Source: an uncultured Bacteroidales bacterium
GTDB taxonomy: Bacteria > Bacteroidota > Bacteroidia > Bacteroidales > Muribaculaceae
DNA length: 64,000 nucleotides
Reading direction: 5' to 3'
NCBI GenBank assembly: GCA_905210435.1
Contig: CAJLWO010000005.1
Coordinates: 20,266-84,265, forward strand
Shown here: in pieces, positions 27,411-35,935 of the stretch
Numbering within the stretch: the stretch's first letter is position 1
Layout of the letters: each line of letters opens with the position of its first letter
The notes under the pieces: generated by a model
What the model was told of the DNA's origin: nothing
Database searches by the model: none
The model's input: only the letters and a program-made list of their open reading frames with translations
Translations under genes and position numbers: made by a program

Positions 27411-27443
27411 GTAGTTGCGGACGCACGGGCCGTGCGTCCCTAC
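27411..27443. repeat. GGACGCACG palindromic element between gltB and gltD
   Basis: A palindrome with arms GGACGCACG (27419-27427) and CGTGCGTCC (27431-27439) around GGC, bordered by GTAG and CTAC. Two more copies are at 31713-31733 and 31766-31786. It is transcribed between the two subunit genes and could form a hairpin that adjusts their ratio. Confidence 0.8.
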
Positions 27444-27488
27444 TGCATGGAATTACCGGAATATTACCCTCATAAACGAAAAAACAAT

Positions 27489-28913
27489 ATGGGAAATCCT
27501 AAAGCATTTCTGACTATAAATAGAAAAGAGGCCGGCTACCGTCCTGTCGCCGACCGTATACGCGACTACGGCGAAGTGGAGCAGACTCTCAACCCTGAGG
27601 ACCGCCGCCTGCAGGCATCGCGCTGCATGGAATGCGGCGTACCGTTCTGCCACTGGAGCTGTCCGCTCGGCAACAAACAGCCCGAATGGCAGGACCGCCT
27701 CTACAAAAACGACATCAAGGGAGCCTACGCGCTGCTGACCGCCACCGACGACTTCCCCGAATTCACGGGACGCGTATGTCCGGCGCTGTGCGAGAAAGGG
27801 TGCGTGCTCAACAAACAGCATGAGCCTGTCACCATCCGCGAGAACGAATGCGCCATCGTGGAGCGCGCGTTTCTCGAGGGATTCGTCACGCCCCAAATCC
27901 CCGCCAAGCGCACCGGCAAACGTGTGGCCGTGATAGGTTCGGGTCCTGCCGGACTCGCCTGCGCCAACCGCCTCAACCGCAAGGGACACTCGGTGACAGT
28001 GTTCGAGAAAAGCGAGGCTGCCGGCGGACTGCTCCGCTTCGGCATACCCGATTTCAAGCTCAACAAGAGTGTCATCGACCGCCGCATCGCCCTGCTCGAA
28101 CAGGAGGGCATCGAATTCCGCTACAACGTGGAAGTAGGCAAGGATATACCTGCCGCCGACATACTGCGTGACTATGACGCCGTATGCGTAGCGATAGGCT
28201 CGGGAGTGCCCCGCGACCTCAATGTCGAGGGACGCGACCTCAAAGGCGTGCATTTCGCACTTGAACTGCTCCAGCAGCAGAACCGCGTCAACGCCGGTGC
28301 CGACATTCCCGCCGGCGAACGTATCACCGCCAAAGGGAAACATGTGCTTGTGATCGGCGGCGGCGACACGGGAAGCGACTGCGTGGGCACCTCGCACCGT
28401 CAGGGGTGCAAGTCGGTGACTCAGATTGAAATCATGCCGAAGCCGCCGGTAGGAGAAAATCCCGCAACCCCGTGGCCTTACTGGCCCGTGATATTGAAAA
28501 CGTCGTCATCGCACGAAGAGGGATGCGAGCGCCGCTGGCTTCTCGACACCCGCGCAATCCGCGGCCGCGACGGCAAAGTGACCGAGGTGGAGGTAGAGGA
28601 AGTGGCATGGGAAAAAGATCCCGCAACGGGTCGCATGAACCTCGTGCACACCGGCAAGACCGAAGTCATCAAGGCCGACCTCGTGCTTCTCGCGATGGGA
28701 TTCACCAACCCCGTGGAGGAGGGATTGCTCGAACAGCTCGGCGTGGAGAAAGACGCCCGCAAGAATATCAAGGTCGATGCATCGCACAAGAGTAGCGTCG
28801 ACAAGGTATTCGCCGCCGGCGACGCCTCGACTGGCGCATCGCTCGTGGTACGCTGCATAGCATCGGGGCGCGACACCGCCGCCGCCATCGACAAAATGCT
28901 GTCGGGGAAATAA
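27489..28913 (+). CDS. gltD: Glutamate synthase, small subunit
   Basis: 474 residues from MGNPKAFLTINRKEAGYRPV; the frame is open upstream, but that stretch is the palindromic repeat and not protein-like. The N-terminal iron-sulfur domain has CMECGVPFCHWSCPLGN and CPALCEKGC. An FAD-binding loop follows (VIGSGPAGLACANRLNRKG), then an NADPH-binding loop (VIGGGDTGSDCVGTSHRQG) and a C-terminal FAD block (VFAAGDASTGASLVV). It oxidises NADPH and passes electrons to GltB. The 92-base gap after gltB holds the GGACGCACG palindrome. Confidence 0.96.
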   Translation: MGNPKAFLTINRKEAGYRPVADRIRDYGEVEQTLNPEDRRLQASRCMECGVPFCHWSCPLGNKQPEWQDRLYKNDIKGAYALLTATDDFPEFTGRVCPALCEKGCVLNKQHEPVTIRENECAIVERAFLEGFVTPQIPAKRTGKRVAVIGSGPAGLACANRLNRKGHSVTVFEKSEAAGGLLRFGIPDFKLNKSVIDRRIALLEQEGIEFRYNVEVGKDIPAADILRDYDAVCVAIGSGVPRDLNVEGRDLKGVHFALELLQQQNRVNAGADIPAGERITAKGKHVLVIGGGDTGSDCVGTSHRQGCKSVTQIEIMPKPPVGENPATPWPYWPVILKTSSSHEEGCERRWLLDTRAIRGRDGKVTEVEVEEVAWEKDPATGRMNLVHTGKTEVIKADLVLLAMGFTNPVEEGLLEQLGVEKDARKNIKVDASHKSSVDKVFAAGDASTGASLVVRCIASGRDTAAAIDKMLSGK

Positions 28914-29033
28914 CATACGATTTAACATTGAATGGAGCGGGGGCGTCCCCAATGCGGTTTACTTAGCATCTAAGCGTCCTGCGGACGTCACCACTTAAAC
29001 TATAAAATCCCACAAAACGGCGTAATATTTGAG

Positions 29034-29060
29034 TGCTGAGACGAAAAAAACGTCTCAGCA
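29034..29060. terminator. Hairpin in the left end of the insertion sequence
   Basis: TGCTGAGACG at 29034-29043 pairs with CGTCTCAGCA at 29051-29060 around a run of A. A second perfect hairpin, ATATATTACG (29110-29119) with CGTAATATAT (29126-29135), ends 7 bases before the transposase ATG. Insertion sequences often use such structures to block transcription or translation coming in from outside. Confidence 0.6.
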
Positions 29061-29142
29061 TTTGATTTTTAGGCAGATAATTTTGGCATGTCAAAAATTT
29101 ATTGTAATTATATATTACGTTTTAGCGTAATATATAAAGAAT

Positions 29143-30641
29143 ATGACACCTCCCGACTGGGCAGTAAAATTCCGTCGCCCCGGAACCGAACTTCGCCGTG
29201 TAAACGAAGCGCTCTACAAGCTGTATGAGTGCAGTAGCGTGTATGACAAGGAGAAGAAACGGGCCCGCAAGATAACGGGCAAGTATCTTGGTTCGATAAC
29301 CGAGGCCGGAGGCTTCAAAGAGTCGCGCAAAAGGATAATGGAGCGCGAGATTGAAGAACTGAAGGACGGACAGCCCGCAAAGCCGGAAGAGCCTCGGCTT
29401 GGAGAAGTCAAGGAGTACGGGCTGTCGGAGTACCTGCTTAAGGAGCAGAAGTTGTGTATGGACAAGCTTAAGGCAGTCTTTCCTCATGACTGGTCGCGTA
29501 TTGTTTCACTGGCTTATTGCCGTCTGCGTTTCCAGTCTCCGATGAGGCGTGTGGCCGGGGATTTTGCCGACAGCTTTCTATCACGCAAGATTGGAGAGAG
29601 AGGACTGTCAGCAAATGCCTTATCCGGATTTCTACATGATTTGGGCGCACGGCGCGACAAGATTACGGAGTTTATGCGCAGCTATATCGATCCCGATGAC
29701 AATATAATTTTTGACGGAACCGATCAACTGTCGGCCTCGCGCTGTATGGACTTTCCGCAGCTGACAAAGACAAATAAAGGCGCGTTCGATACGGCGGTCA
29801 ACATAATGTGGATATTCAACTGTGCCAAGCATCTGCCTGTATATTACAGACTTCTGCCGGGCAGCATCAAGGATGTAAGTGCATTCAAGGTCTGTGTCGA
29901 AGATTCCGGGATGCGCAGCGGAGTGGCAATCATTGACAAGGGCTTTCAGTCAGTATCCAATATCGAGAAACTTGATGAGCTTGGCATAAAGTTCATAATG
30001 TCGCTCAAGCGCTCCACAAAAGGACTGGATTACAGCGTTTTTGCATCACGTACAAATGAAGTGCGGATGGAGCGTTCCTCTATCACAAGCGGCCGATATG
30101 GTGGAGACGGTTTAAGATTGAAGGACATGAGGTGTTCCTGTATCTTGATGAGACACATCGCAGCAACGAGTCGGAGGACTATATGCGGCGTGTTTTCAAT
30201 CCTGACATTGAGAGGTACACTATGGAAAATTATAAAGCCAAGGCATTACAGTTCGGCACATTGGCCCTGATGTCGACATCCGGAAAGGATGCAGAGCATG
30301 TCTATCTTGACTATAAGACCAGGGGGGATGTCGAACAGGCCATAGATGCCTTCAAAAATATAATTGAGGACGACCATTCATACATGCAGGACGAGAAGTC
30401 ACTCGAAGCATGGACATTCATCTGCATGCTTGCGCTACAGTGGTATTATGATTTGAGTGTCCGACTAAAACGTGCAGGCCTCTGCAATAAGTTTGCGCCT
30501 ATGGATATGGTTCGCAGTCTGAGCAGAGTGAGGGCTGTAAGAGTTGACAAAAAGTGGATGCCGGCAGAGGTGATGAAGAAAGACCGACAGCTTGTCGAAG
30601 CCGCCGGCCTTGATATTACGCCTAATAAAGGGATTTTATAG
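29143..30641 (+). pseudogene. IS1634-family transposase, frameshifted
   Basis: The N-terminal frame runs from 29143 to about 30060, then reads on out of frame to 30270. The C-terminal frame takes over near 30060 and ends at 30641. Joined there, the protein continues naturally (FASRTNE, then ADGAFLYHKRPIWWRRF and VFLYLDETHRSNES). The DDE elements are DNIIFDGTDQLS, AIIDKGFQS and the IS4 signature Y-2-R-3-E-6-K in DYKTRGDVEQAIDAFKN. The junction lacks a slippery heptamer, so this looks like a one-base loss rather than programmed frameshifting. The element should not move by itself. Confidence 0.88.
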
Positions 30642-30642
30642 T

Positions 30643-31071
30643 TTAAAGGAAATCTTCCATGCTCATGCCGGTGCCGTCGGTAATTTTCTTTGCCAGTTTC
30701 AGCAATTTTTCTCCGTTAGCTGCGCCAAGCTCTTCATCATCGGCCTTTTCAACAATATCCATGGCTTCTTCCATATATTTATATTTGCTCTCGATTTTTT
30801 CAGATTTTTCCTGAATCTTTTTGAGTTTGTCCATATCGCCACTATTTAAAGCTTCCTTGGCTTCTTTAGCTACGGGGAGAGCCTCGTCGAATGCCGCATC
30901 GGCATAATCAAGAAGTGTACCGTAATCAGCTTCGGTGAGTTGGTCGCCGTTGTTGTATTTTTCGATGATTTTGCCTACGCTTTCGTTGCTGGGACCGCCG
31001 CTGCAGGAGGTGAGCATGGTCATTGATACGATTACTGCGAGTGCGAAGAGTGTTGAAAATAACTTTTTCAT
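30643..31071 (-). CDS. Small lipoprotein whose stop lies in the insertion sequence
   Basis: 142 residues. The signal peptide ends in the lipobox MLTSCSGG (Cys23). The rest is acidic, helical and charged: IIEKYNNGDQLTEADYGTLLDYADAAFDEAL, then a KE-rich coiled-coil-like stretch (about 75-115). The last base of the Leu142 codon and the TAA fall in the right terminal repeat of the insertion sequence, so the original C-terminus may have been longer. It is homologous in its central part to the next lipoprotein (AERIIAKFNQGP, YADALEYAE). Function unknown. Confidence 0.78.
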   Translation of the reverse strand: MKKLFSTLFALAVIVSMTMLTSCSGGPSNESVGKIIEKYNNGDQLTEADYGTLLDYADAAFDEALPVAKEAKEALNSGDMDKLKKIQEKSEKIESKYKYMEEAMDIVEKADDEELGAANGEKLLKLAKKITDGTGMSMEDFL

Positions 31072-31147
31072 TGTTTGTAATTTTAATTGGTTTATAAATA
31101 GGTTATTATAGTTTGTAAGGTATAATCATAAATGAAATGAAGGTGGG

Positions 31148-31666
31148 TCATTTCTTGCCGATTTGGTCGTAGCTGAGCACAAGGGCCTCGAAGCGCGCGC
31201 GGTTATCGTCGTTCATCGGCACAAGTCCGCCTTCGGTCTTGTCGAGAGCGGCAGCCTGATAGAGTATCTGTATCAATTCGGCATTGTAGGGATATTCCTT
31301 TTCCACGTCCTTGATAGCGCTCTCGGCGGCATCGTGCTTCGATTTGTCGTCGGATGTCAGCGCAGCTACGTTGTCGGCTGTCAAAGATAGGTAAATTTCC
31401 GCATATTCCAAAGCATCAGCGTAATCAATATTGTTGATTGCCGGTCCCTGATTGAATTTTGCTATTATTCTTTCAGCCTTTGTGTTGTCAGGCACGGGCA
31501 TTTCGGGTTCGGCAATTCCCTCGTCAGGAGTCGATATGGAGTCGGCGGCCTCGGTCTGTTCCGATTTTCCGGCGTCATCGGTTTTGCCCGATTTTTTATT
31601 GATAAGGTCACAGCTCGTAAAAATAGCCGGCAGCACTACTGCAATGGCAAGTAATATCTTTTTCAT
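31148..31666 (-). CDS. Lipoprotein, paralogue of its downstream neighbour
   Basis: 172 residues from MKKILLAIAVVLPAIFTSC, with a lipobox Cys19. An ATG two codons earlier (31672) is possible, and the frame stays open further up into a palindromic repeat that does not look like protein. After an acidic Ser/Glu-rich linker (about 30-65), the domain AERIIAKFNQGPAINNIDYADALEYAE matches the neighbour. The rest is helical. The two genes lie 76 bases apart in the same direction and may be a duplicated pair. No family could be named. Confidence 0.75.
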   Translation of the reverse strand: MKKILLAIAVVLPAIFTSCDLINKKSGKTDDAGKSEQTEAADSISTPDEGIAEPEMPVPDNTKAERIIAKFNQGPAINNIDYADALEYAEIYLSLTADNVAALTSDDKSKHDAAESAIKDVEKEYPYNAELIQILYQAAALDKTEGGLVPMNDDNRARFEALVLSYDQIGKK

Positions 31667-31706
31667 AAGCATGATTTTATTTTGCAGGGGGATCGCAATA
31701 CTCCCG

Positions 31707-31790
31707 GTGTAGGGACGCACGGTCGGTGCGTCCGTCAACCAGGAGTTGATTATCAGTCTATTACCGGACGCACGAACCGTGCGTCCCTAC
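31707..31790. repeat. Two GGACGCACG palindromes in facing arrangement
   Basis: Copy one at 31713-31733 has arms GGACGCAC and GTGCGTCC, preceded by TGTAG. Copy two at 31766-31786 has arms GGACGCACG and CGTGCGTCC, followed by CTAC. The pair, 32 bases apart, forms a larger inverted arrangement like a double REP element. It lies in the 5' region of the second lipoprotein gene. The same core is found between gltB and gltD. Confidence 0.8.
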
Positions 31791-31866
31791 ATTGCTGACC
31801 GAAATTCAGCAGTTTTGCAGCTCCCTCGCGAATCAAATGAATTCTGAGTTTGCTTTAATAAAAAAC

Positions 31867-31901
31867 AATGTCGGGAAAATGTTCATGATTTTCCCGACAT
31901 T
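31867..31901 (-). terminator. Terminator of the etfBA-acyl-CoA dehydrogenase operon
   Basis: AATGTCGGGAAAAT at 31867-31880 pairs perfectly with 31888-31901 across a 7-base loop. It starts 28 bases past the dehydrogenase stop, with T-rich sequence following on the minus strand. Confidence 0.8.
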
Positions 31902-31929
31902 ATGTATTATAAAACCATTCGGCGATGGT

Positions 31930-33636
31930 TTACGCTTTGTATACCTCAAGCTGGCAGGGGCAGAAATTAGCGATGAATTCCGCATGTTTCTCTACCTCGG
32001 CGCGGGCGATATTGCCGTAGACGATAGCGCTCTTGGTCATCGACTCGCTGTTGTAGCGCGAAGCGTCGGTGATGAGGAGGTACGACATGATGATGTTGCC
32101 GGCCATCTCTACGAGGCGACGTGCCATGAAGTCGGTGAAGGCGGGGTCGTTGACCTCGTTGACTTTGGCGATGGCAGCCTGATATTTTGCAATGAGACCG
32201 GTAAGCATCTCCTTGACGGGAGCAAGTTTCTCGCTCACTTCCATCTTGGCGTACTCTTCCATGAGAGCGGCGTAGGTGCCGGTGGTGACGTGGCGGATGG
32301 CTGCCACTACCTGAAGCTGGGTAGTACCTTCATAGATTGAAGTGATACGTGCGTCGCGGTATACGCGTTCGCAGGCGTAATCCTTCATGAAGCCCGAGCC
32401 GCCGTGTATCTGGATGCAGTCGTAGGCGTTCTGGTTGCAGTATTCGCTCGAAAGACCCTTTGCAAGCGGAGTGCAGGCGTCGGCATATTTGCGGTAGAGC
32501 TTGAGCTCGGCCTTTTCCTCGGGAGTGAGCTTGCGCTCTTTCTCGATATCCTCGTATGCCTTGTAGAGGTCGACGTAGCGCGAAGTCTCGTAAAGGAGGC
32601 AGCGCGAAGCGTCGAGTTTAGCCTTCATTACTGCGAGCATCTCATACACTGCGGGGAACTCGATGATAGCCTTACCGAACTGCATACGCTCTTTGGCATA
32701 GCCGAGAGCCTCGCGGTAAGCGATTTCGCTCACACCTACCGACTGGGCGGCGATGCCGAGACGTGCGCCGTTCATAAGCGCCATCACGTATTTGATAAGA
32801 CCCATACGGCGAGAGCCGCAGAGTTCGCAGGGAGCGTTCTTGTAGACGAGCTCGCAGGTGGGCGAACCCTTGATACCCATCTTGTTCTCGATGCGGCGTA
32901 CGGTCACACCGCCGTTGCGCTTGTCGTAGATGAACATAGAGAGGCCGCGGCCGTCCTTTGTGCCCTCTTCCGAGCGTGCAAGCACCAGGTGGATGTCGGA
33001 GTCACCGTTGGTGATGAAGCGTTTTACGCCGTTGAGCACCCATGAGCCGTCCTCTTTCTGAGTGGCTTTGAGCATTACCGACTGGAGGTCGGAACCTGCA
33101 TCGGGTTCGGTAAGGTCCATCGACATGGTCTCGCCCTCGCATACGCGGGGGATGTAGCGCTGCTTCTGGTCCTCGTCGGCAAACTCATAGATAGTCTCGG
33201 CGCAGTCCTGCAGGCCCCAGAGGTTCTCGAAACCTGTATCGGCGCGGCTTACGATGTCGGCGGCCATGATATAGGGAGTGATGGGGAAGTTGAGACCGCC
33301 CAGACGACGGGGCATCGACATGCCCATCAGGCCGGCCTTGCGGCATGCCTCGAGGTTTTCCTTGGTCTTGTCGGCATATACGACACGGCCGTTCTCAACG
33401 TGGGGACCCTGATGGTCTACATCCTCGGCATTGCCTGCGATGATTTCACCGCAAAGGTCGCCGACGATTTCGAGCACCTTGTCGTAGTTGTCCATAGCGT
33501 CCTCGAAATCAAGAGGAGCGTCGTCATATTTTTCTGCATCAGCATAGCCGCGCTCCTTGAGCTCGACAATCTTCTTCATCAACGGATGAGAAAGATGCTG
33601 CTTTAAATCGGGATTATCGGTATAAAAATTAGCCAT
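31930..33636 (-). CDS. Acyl-CoA dehydrogenase family flavoprotein
   Basis: 568 residues, longer than the usual 380-residue enzymes because of an N-terminal helical part of about 85 residues. It belongs to the group with similar extended forms (AidB/VLCAD-like lengths). It has the FAD/substrate blocks GMSMPRRLGGLNFP, DLTEPDAGSDLQSV, KRFITNGDSD and the dimer-interface block AYDCIQIHGGSGFMKDYACERVYRDARI. Glu436 in SIYEGTTQLQ is the likely catalytic base. It is the last gene of an operon with etfB and etfA (9-base gap), so its electrons probably pass to that ETF. The acyl-CoA substrate is unknown. Confidence 0.92.
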   Translation of the reverse strand: MANFYTDNPDLKQHLSHPLMKKIVELKERGYADAEKYDDAPLDFEDAMDNYDKVLEIVGDLCGEIIAGNAEDVDHQGPHVENGRVVYADKTKENLEACRKAGLMGMSMPRRLGGLNFPITPYIMAADIVSRADTGFENLWGLQDCAETIYEFADEDQKQRYIPRVCEGETMSMDLTEPDAGSDLQSVMLKATQKEDGSWVLNGVKRFITNGDSDIHLVLARSEEGTKDGRGLSMFIYDKRNGGVTVRRIENKMGIKGSPTCELVYKNAPCELCGSRRMGLIKYVMALMNGARLGIAAQSVGVSEIAYREALGYAKERMQFGKAIIEFPAVYEMLAVMKAKLDASRCLLYETSRYVDLYKAYEDIEKERKLTPEEKAELKLYRKYADACTPLAKGLSSEYCNQNAYDCIQIHGGSGFMKDYACERVYRDARITSIYEGTTQLQVVAAIRHVTTGTYAALMEEYAKMEVSEKLAPVKEMLTGLIAKYQAAIAKVNEVNDPAFTDFMARRLVEMAGNIIMSYLLITDASRYNSESMTKSAIVYGNIARAEVEKHAEFIANFCPCQLEVYKA

Positions 33637-33645
33637 ATCGAGCTG

Positions 33646-34674
33646 TTATTTCGAGTTTTTCTTATAATATTTAATGAGTTTGGGGAGCACATCCTCGATA
33701 TTGCCGGTTATGACATAGTCGGCAATAGTGTTGATGGGTGCGTTGGGGTCGTTGTTGACCGAGATGATAATCGAGCTCTCCTGCATGCCGGCGATGTGCT
33801 GTATCTGGCCTGAGATACCGCAGGCGATGTAAAGCTTCGGACGTACGGTCACGCCGGTCTGTCCGATCTGACGCTCATGCTCGCAATATCCGGCATCGAC
33901 AGCCGCACGCGAAGCGCCTACTTCGGCACCGAGTGTGTTGGCAAGCTCATAGAGCAGGTCGAAGTTCTCTTTCGAGCCTACGCCGTAGCCGCCGGCCACG
34001 ATGATGGGCGAATTCTTGATGTTGACCTTTGACTTCTCGATGTGGCGGTCGATGATTTCAACCACGAAGTCGCTGTCGGCAACATATTTCTTTGCGTCGA
34101 GGTCGATTACTTCGGCCTTGTGGTCGGGATTGAACACCTCTTTTTTCATCACGCCCTCGCGCACGGTAGCCATCTGCGGACGGCATTCGGGGTTGACAAT
34201 CGTAGCCACGATGTTGCCGCCGAAAGCGGGACGTATCTGATAGAGCAGGTCGGTATATTCCTTGCCTGTCTTGGGATCCTTGTGGTCGCCGATTTCGAGC
34301 GACGTACAGTCGGCGGTCAGACCGCTGTGGAGCGACGATGACACGCGGGGACCGAGGTCACGGCCTATGCAGGTAGCGCCCATGAGGCATATCTGCGGCT
34401 TGATTTCCTTGAACAGGTTGATGAGCACTGCGGCGTGAGGATTGGAAGTGTAGGGATAGAGGCGCGCGTCCTCAACCTTGTACACTACGTCGGCACCGTA
34501 GGGAGCCACCTGTTTTTCTACATCCTTGAGGTTGTCGCCGATGACAAGCGCTTCGAGCTTCACTCCCAGACGGTCGGCGAGATGACGGCCTTTGGTAAGC
34601 AGTTCGAGGCTCACGTCGGCTACTTTGCCATCTTCATATTCGCAATATACGATAAGATTATTGTTGTCTGCCAT
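33646..34674 (-). CDS. etfA: Electron transfer flavoprotein alpha subunit
   Basis: 342 residues. An N-terminal nucleotide-binding-like domain comes first (VYCEYEDGKVADVSLELLTKG), then the C-terminal FAD domain with IVAGGYGVGSKENFDLLYELA, GASRAAVDAGY, QIGQTGVTVRPKLYIACGISGQIQH and SIIISVNNDPNAPINTIADY. It forms the ETF heterodimer with EtfB encoded 29 bases upstream. The partner dehydrogenase is next in the operon. Whether this ETF bifurcates electrons cannot be told from these motifs alone. Confidence 0.95.
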   Translation of the reverse strand: MADNNNLIVYCEYEDGKVADVSLELLTKGRHLADRLGVKLEALVIGDNLKDVEKQVAPYGADVVYKVEDARLYPYTSNPHAAVLINLFKEIKPQICLMGATCIGRDLGPRVSSSLHSGLTADCTSLEIGDHKDPKTGKEYTDLLYQIRPAFGGNIVATIVNPECRPQMATVREGVMKKEVFNPDHKAEVIDLDAKKYVADSDFVVEIIDRHIEKSKVNIKNSPIIVAGGYGVGSKENFDLLYELANTLGAEVGASRAAVDAGYCEHERQIGQTGVTVRPKLYIACGISGQIQHIAGMQESSIIISVNNDPNAPINTIADYVITGNIEDVLPKLIKYYKKNSK

Positions 34675-34703
34675 TTTCTTTAAATTGATTGAGGCGGCCG
34701 TTA

Positions 34704-35576
34704 TCAGCCGATAGTATGATTAGCTATAAGCTCTTTTACGAGATTCTCTATCTGCTCGTCGTTGTCTTCAAGGCGGAGGCTTTCCTTTGCGGTGAACACC
34801 ACGTTCTCGATAGCCTTTACCTTGGTGGGCGAGCCGGGGAGACCGATCTGTTCGGGATCAGCTTCCACGTAGGCGGCGCTCCATTCCTGAAGATTGAGGT
34901 CGGGACGGGCGTCGACGATAGCCTGCTGCTCGGGGGTAAGTTTAGCCTTTTCGGTGGGCGATACGGCACGTTTGTATTTCATCACGCGCTTTGCGTTGCG
35001 GGGACGGCAGGCGTCGGCCGAGCCGGTCACGGTGACAACGCAGGGAAGGGGAGCCTTTACAGTCTCCACACCGTTCTCCAGACGACGTTTCACTACCACG
35101 TGACCGTCTTTGAGTTCGAGAATATCCTCAGCGTAAGTGATTTGGGGAATACCTAATTTTTCTGCGATCTGCGGACCTACCTGTGCAGTGTCGCCGTCGA
35201 TGGCCTGACGTCCGCCAAGTATGATGTCATAGTTGCCGAATTTCTTTACAGCCTGTGCGAGCGAATAAGATGTAGCAAGAGTGTCGGCACCGCCAAGCAC
35301 TCTGTCGGTCAGCACGATACCGCCGTCGGCACCGCGAAACATAGCTTCTCTTATTATCTCCGACGCACGCGGAAGTCCCATGGTAAGCAGCGTAACGGTA
35401 GAACCGGGATTGGCGTCCTTGAGTCGGAGTGCCTGCTCAAGAGCATTCAGGTCCTCGGGGTTGAAGATGGCGGGAAGCGCTGCACGGTTGATCGTGCCAT
35501 CTTCTTTCATCGCATCTTTGCCGACATTGCGGGTGTCAGGCACCTGCTTGGCCAGCACAATGATGTTTAAACTCAT
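34704..35576 (-). CDS. etfB: Electron transfer flavoprotein beta subunit
   Basis: 290 residues, full length. It starts MSLNIIVLAKQVPDT and has INRAALPAIFNPEDLNALEQAL, DIILGGRQAIDGDTAQVGPQIAEKLG and CVVTVTGSADACRPRN, all typical of EtfB. First gene of the etfB-etfA-dehydrogenase operon. It is driven by the strong promoter at 35704-35735 with a leader of about 120 bases. Confidence 0.95.
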   Translation of the reverse strand: MSLNIIVLAKQVPDTRNVGKDAMKEDGTINRAALPAIFNPEDLNALEQALRLKDANPGSTVTLLTMGLPRASEIIREAMFRGADGGIVLTDRVLGGADTLATSYSLAQAVKKFGNYDIILGGRQAIDGDTAQVGPQIAEKLGIPQITYAEDILELKDGHVVVKRRLENGVETVKAPLPCVVTVTGSADACRPRNAKRVMKYKRAVSPTEKAKLTPEQQAIVDARPDLNLQEWSAAYVEADPEQIGLPGSPTKVKAIENVVFTAKESLRLEDNDEQIENLVKELIANHTIG

Positions 35577-35703
35577 AATCTTTACTTTTTATGATTTAAA
35601 ATTACTATTCTCATTGCCACAAACAAAGCGTCGGCGCGATTATAGTCTGAATTTCAAGAATTTAGAACACACAATCGGCTTAACCACTTCATTTTCAAGT
35701 TTA

Positions 35704-35735
35704 CAAAGATAGTTTATTTTTGCAATTTATCAAAA
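35704..35735 (-). promoter_or_regulatory. Promoter of the etfBA operon
   Basis: On the minus strand TTTTG (35731-35735) is followed after exactly 19 bases by the -7 box TATCTTTG (35704-35711), an almost ideal Bacteroides promoter. The dyad at 35734-35791 begins at its -33 edge. Confidence 0.8.
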
Positions 35736-35791
35736 ACTTTCCGACAAATTGTCTAATATTTCCCATTATTAGTCAATTTGTCGGAAAGTTT
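35734..35791. promoter_or_regulatory. Long dyad (operator candidate) upstream of etfB
   Basis: AAACTTTCCGACAAATTG at 35734-35751 is the exact reverse complement of 35774-35791. The match continues inward for several more bases with one mismatch (GTCTAATA against TATTAGTC). A dyad of this size touching a -33 box is well placed for a dimeric regulator. It could also be a bidirectional terminator for an unseen transcript. Confidence 0.55.
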
Positions 35792-35818
35792 ATATATTAA
35801 GCCGGAATTGCCGCAGAG

Positions 35819-35881
35819 GTCAGACGAGTCGGACGAGTCAGACAAGTCGGACCGGTCGGACATGTCTGACTCGTCGGACTT
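35819..35881. repeat. Seven 9-bp tandem repeats GTCGGACNN
   Basis: Units in register: GTCAGACGA, GTCGGACGA, GTCAGACAA, GTCGGACCG, GTCGGACAT, GTCTGACTC, GTCGGACTT. The array ends 55 bases from the stop of the PurF-like gene. The shorter array of the same unit is at 16011-16055. Confidence 0.85.
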
Positions 35882-35935
35882 GTCCTAATCCTAAAATGAT
35901 ACCGCTGACGGGGGATGCCCTGCGCCAGCCGTGTA

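Larger units (their letters stand above)
28995..30646 (+). mobile_element. IS1634-type (IS4-group) insertion sequence, inactivated
   Basis: The 17-bp ends TTAAACTATAAAATCCC (28995-29011) and their exact reverse complement (30630-30646) enclose 1652 bp. The interior carries one transposase frame broken by a frameshift and ends with the transposase stop inside the right terminal repeat. No target-site duplication is visible. The left flank (28914-28994) holds GC-rich palindromic sequence, which may be why it was a target. The element separates gltD from a lipoprotein gene whose stop codon it supplies. Confidence 0.88.

Noticed and set aside
30040..30075. Programmed frameshift in the transposase
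   Set aside because: No A-rich slippery heptamer at the junction, and the expected overlap between frames is not typical for this family, which normally has one frame. A point deletion is simpler.
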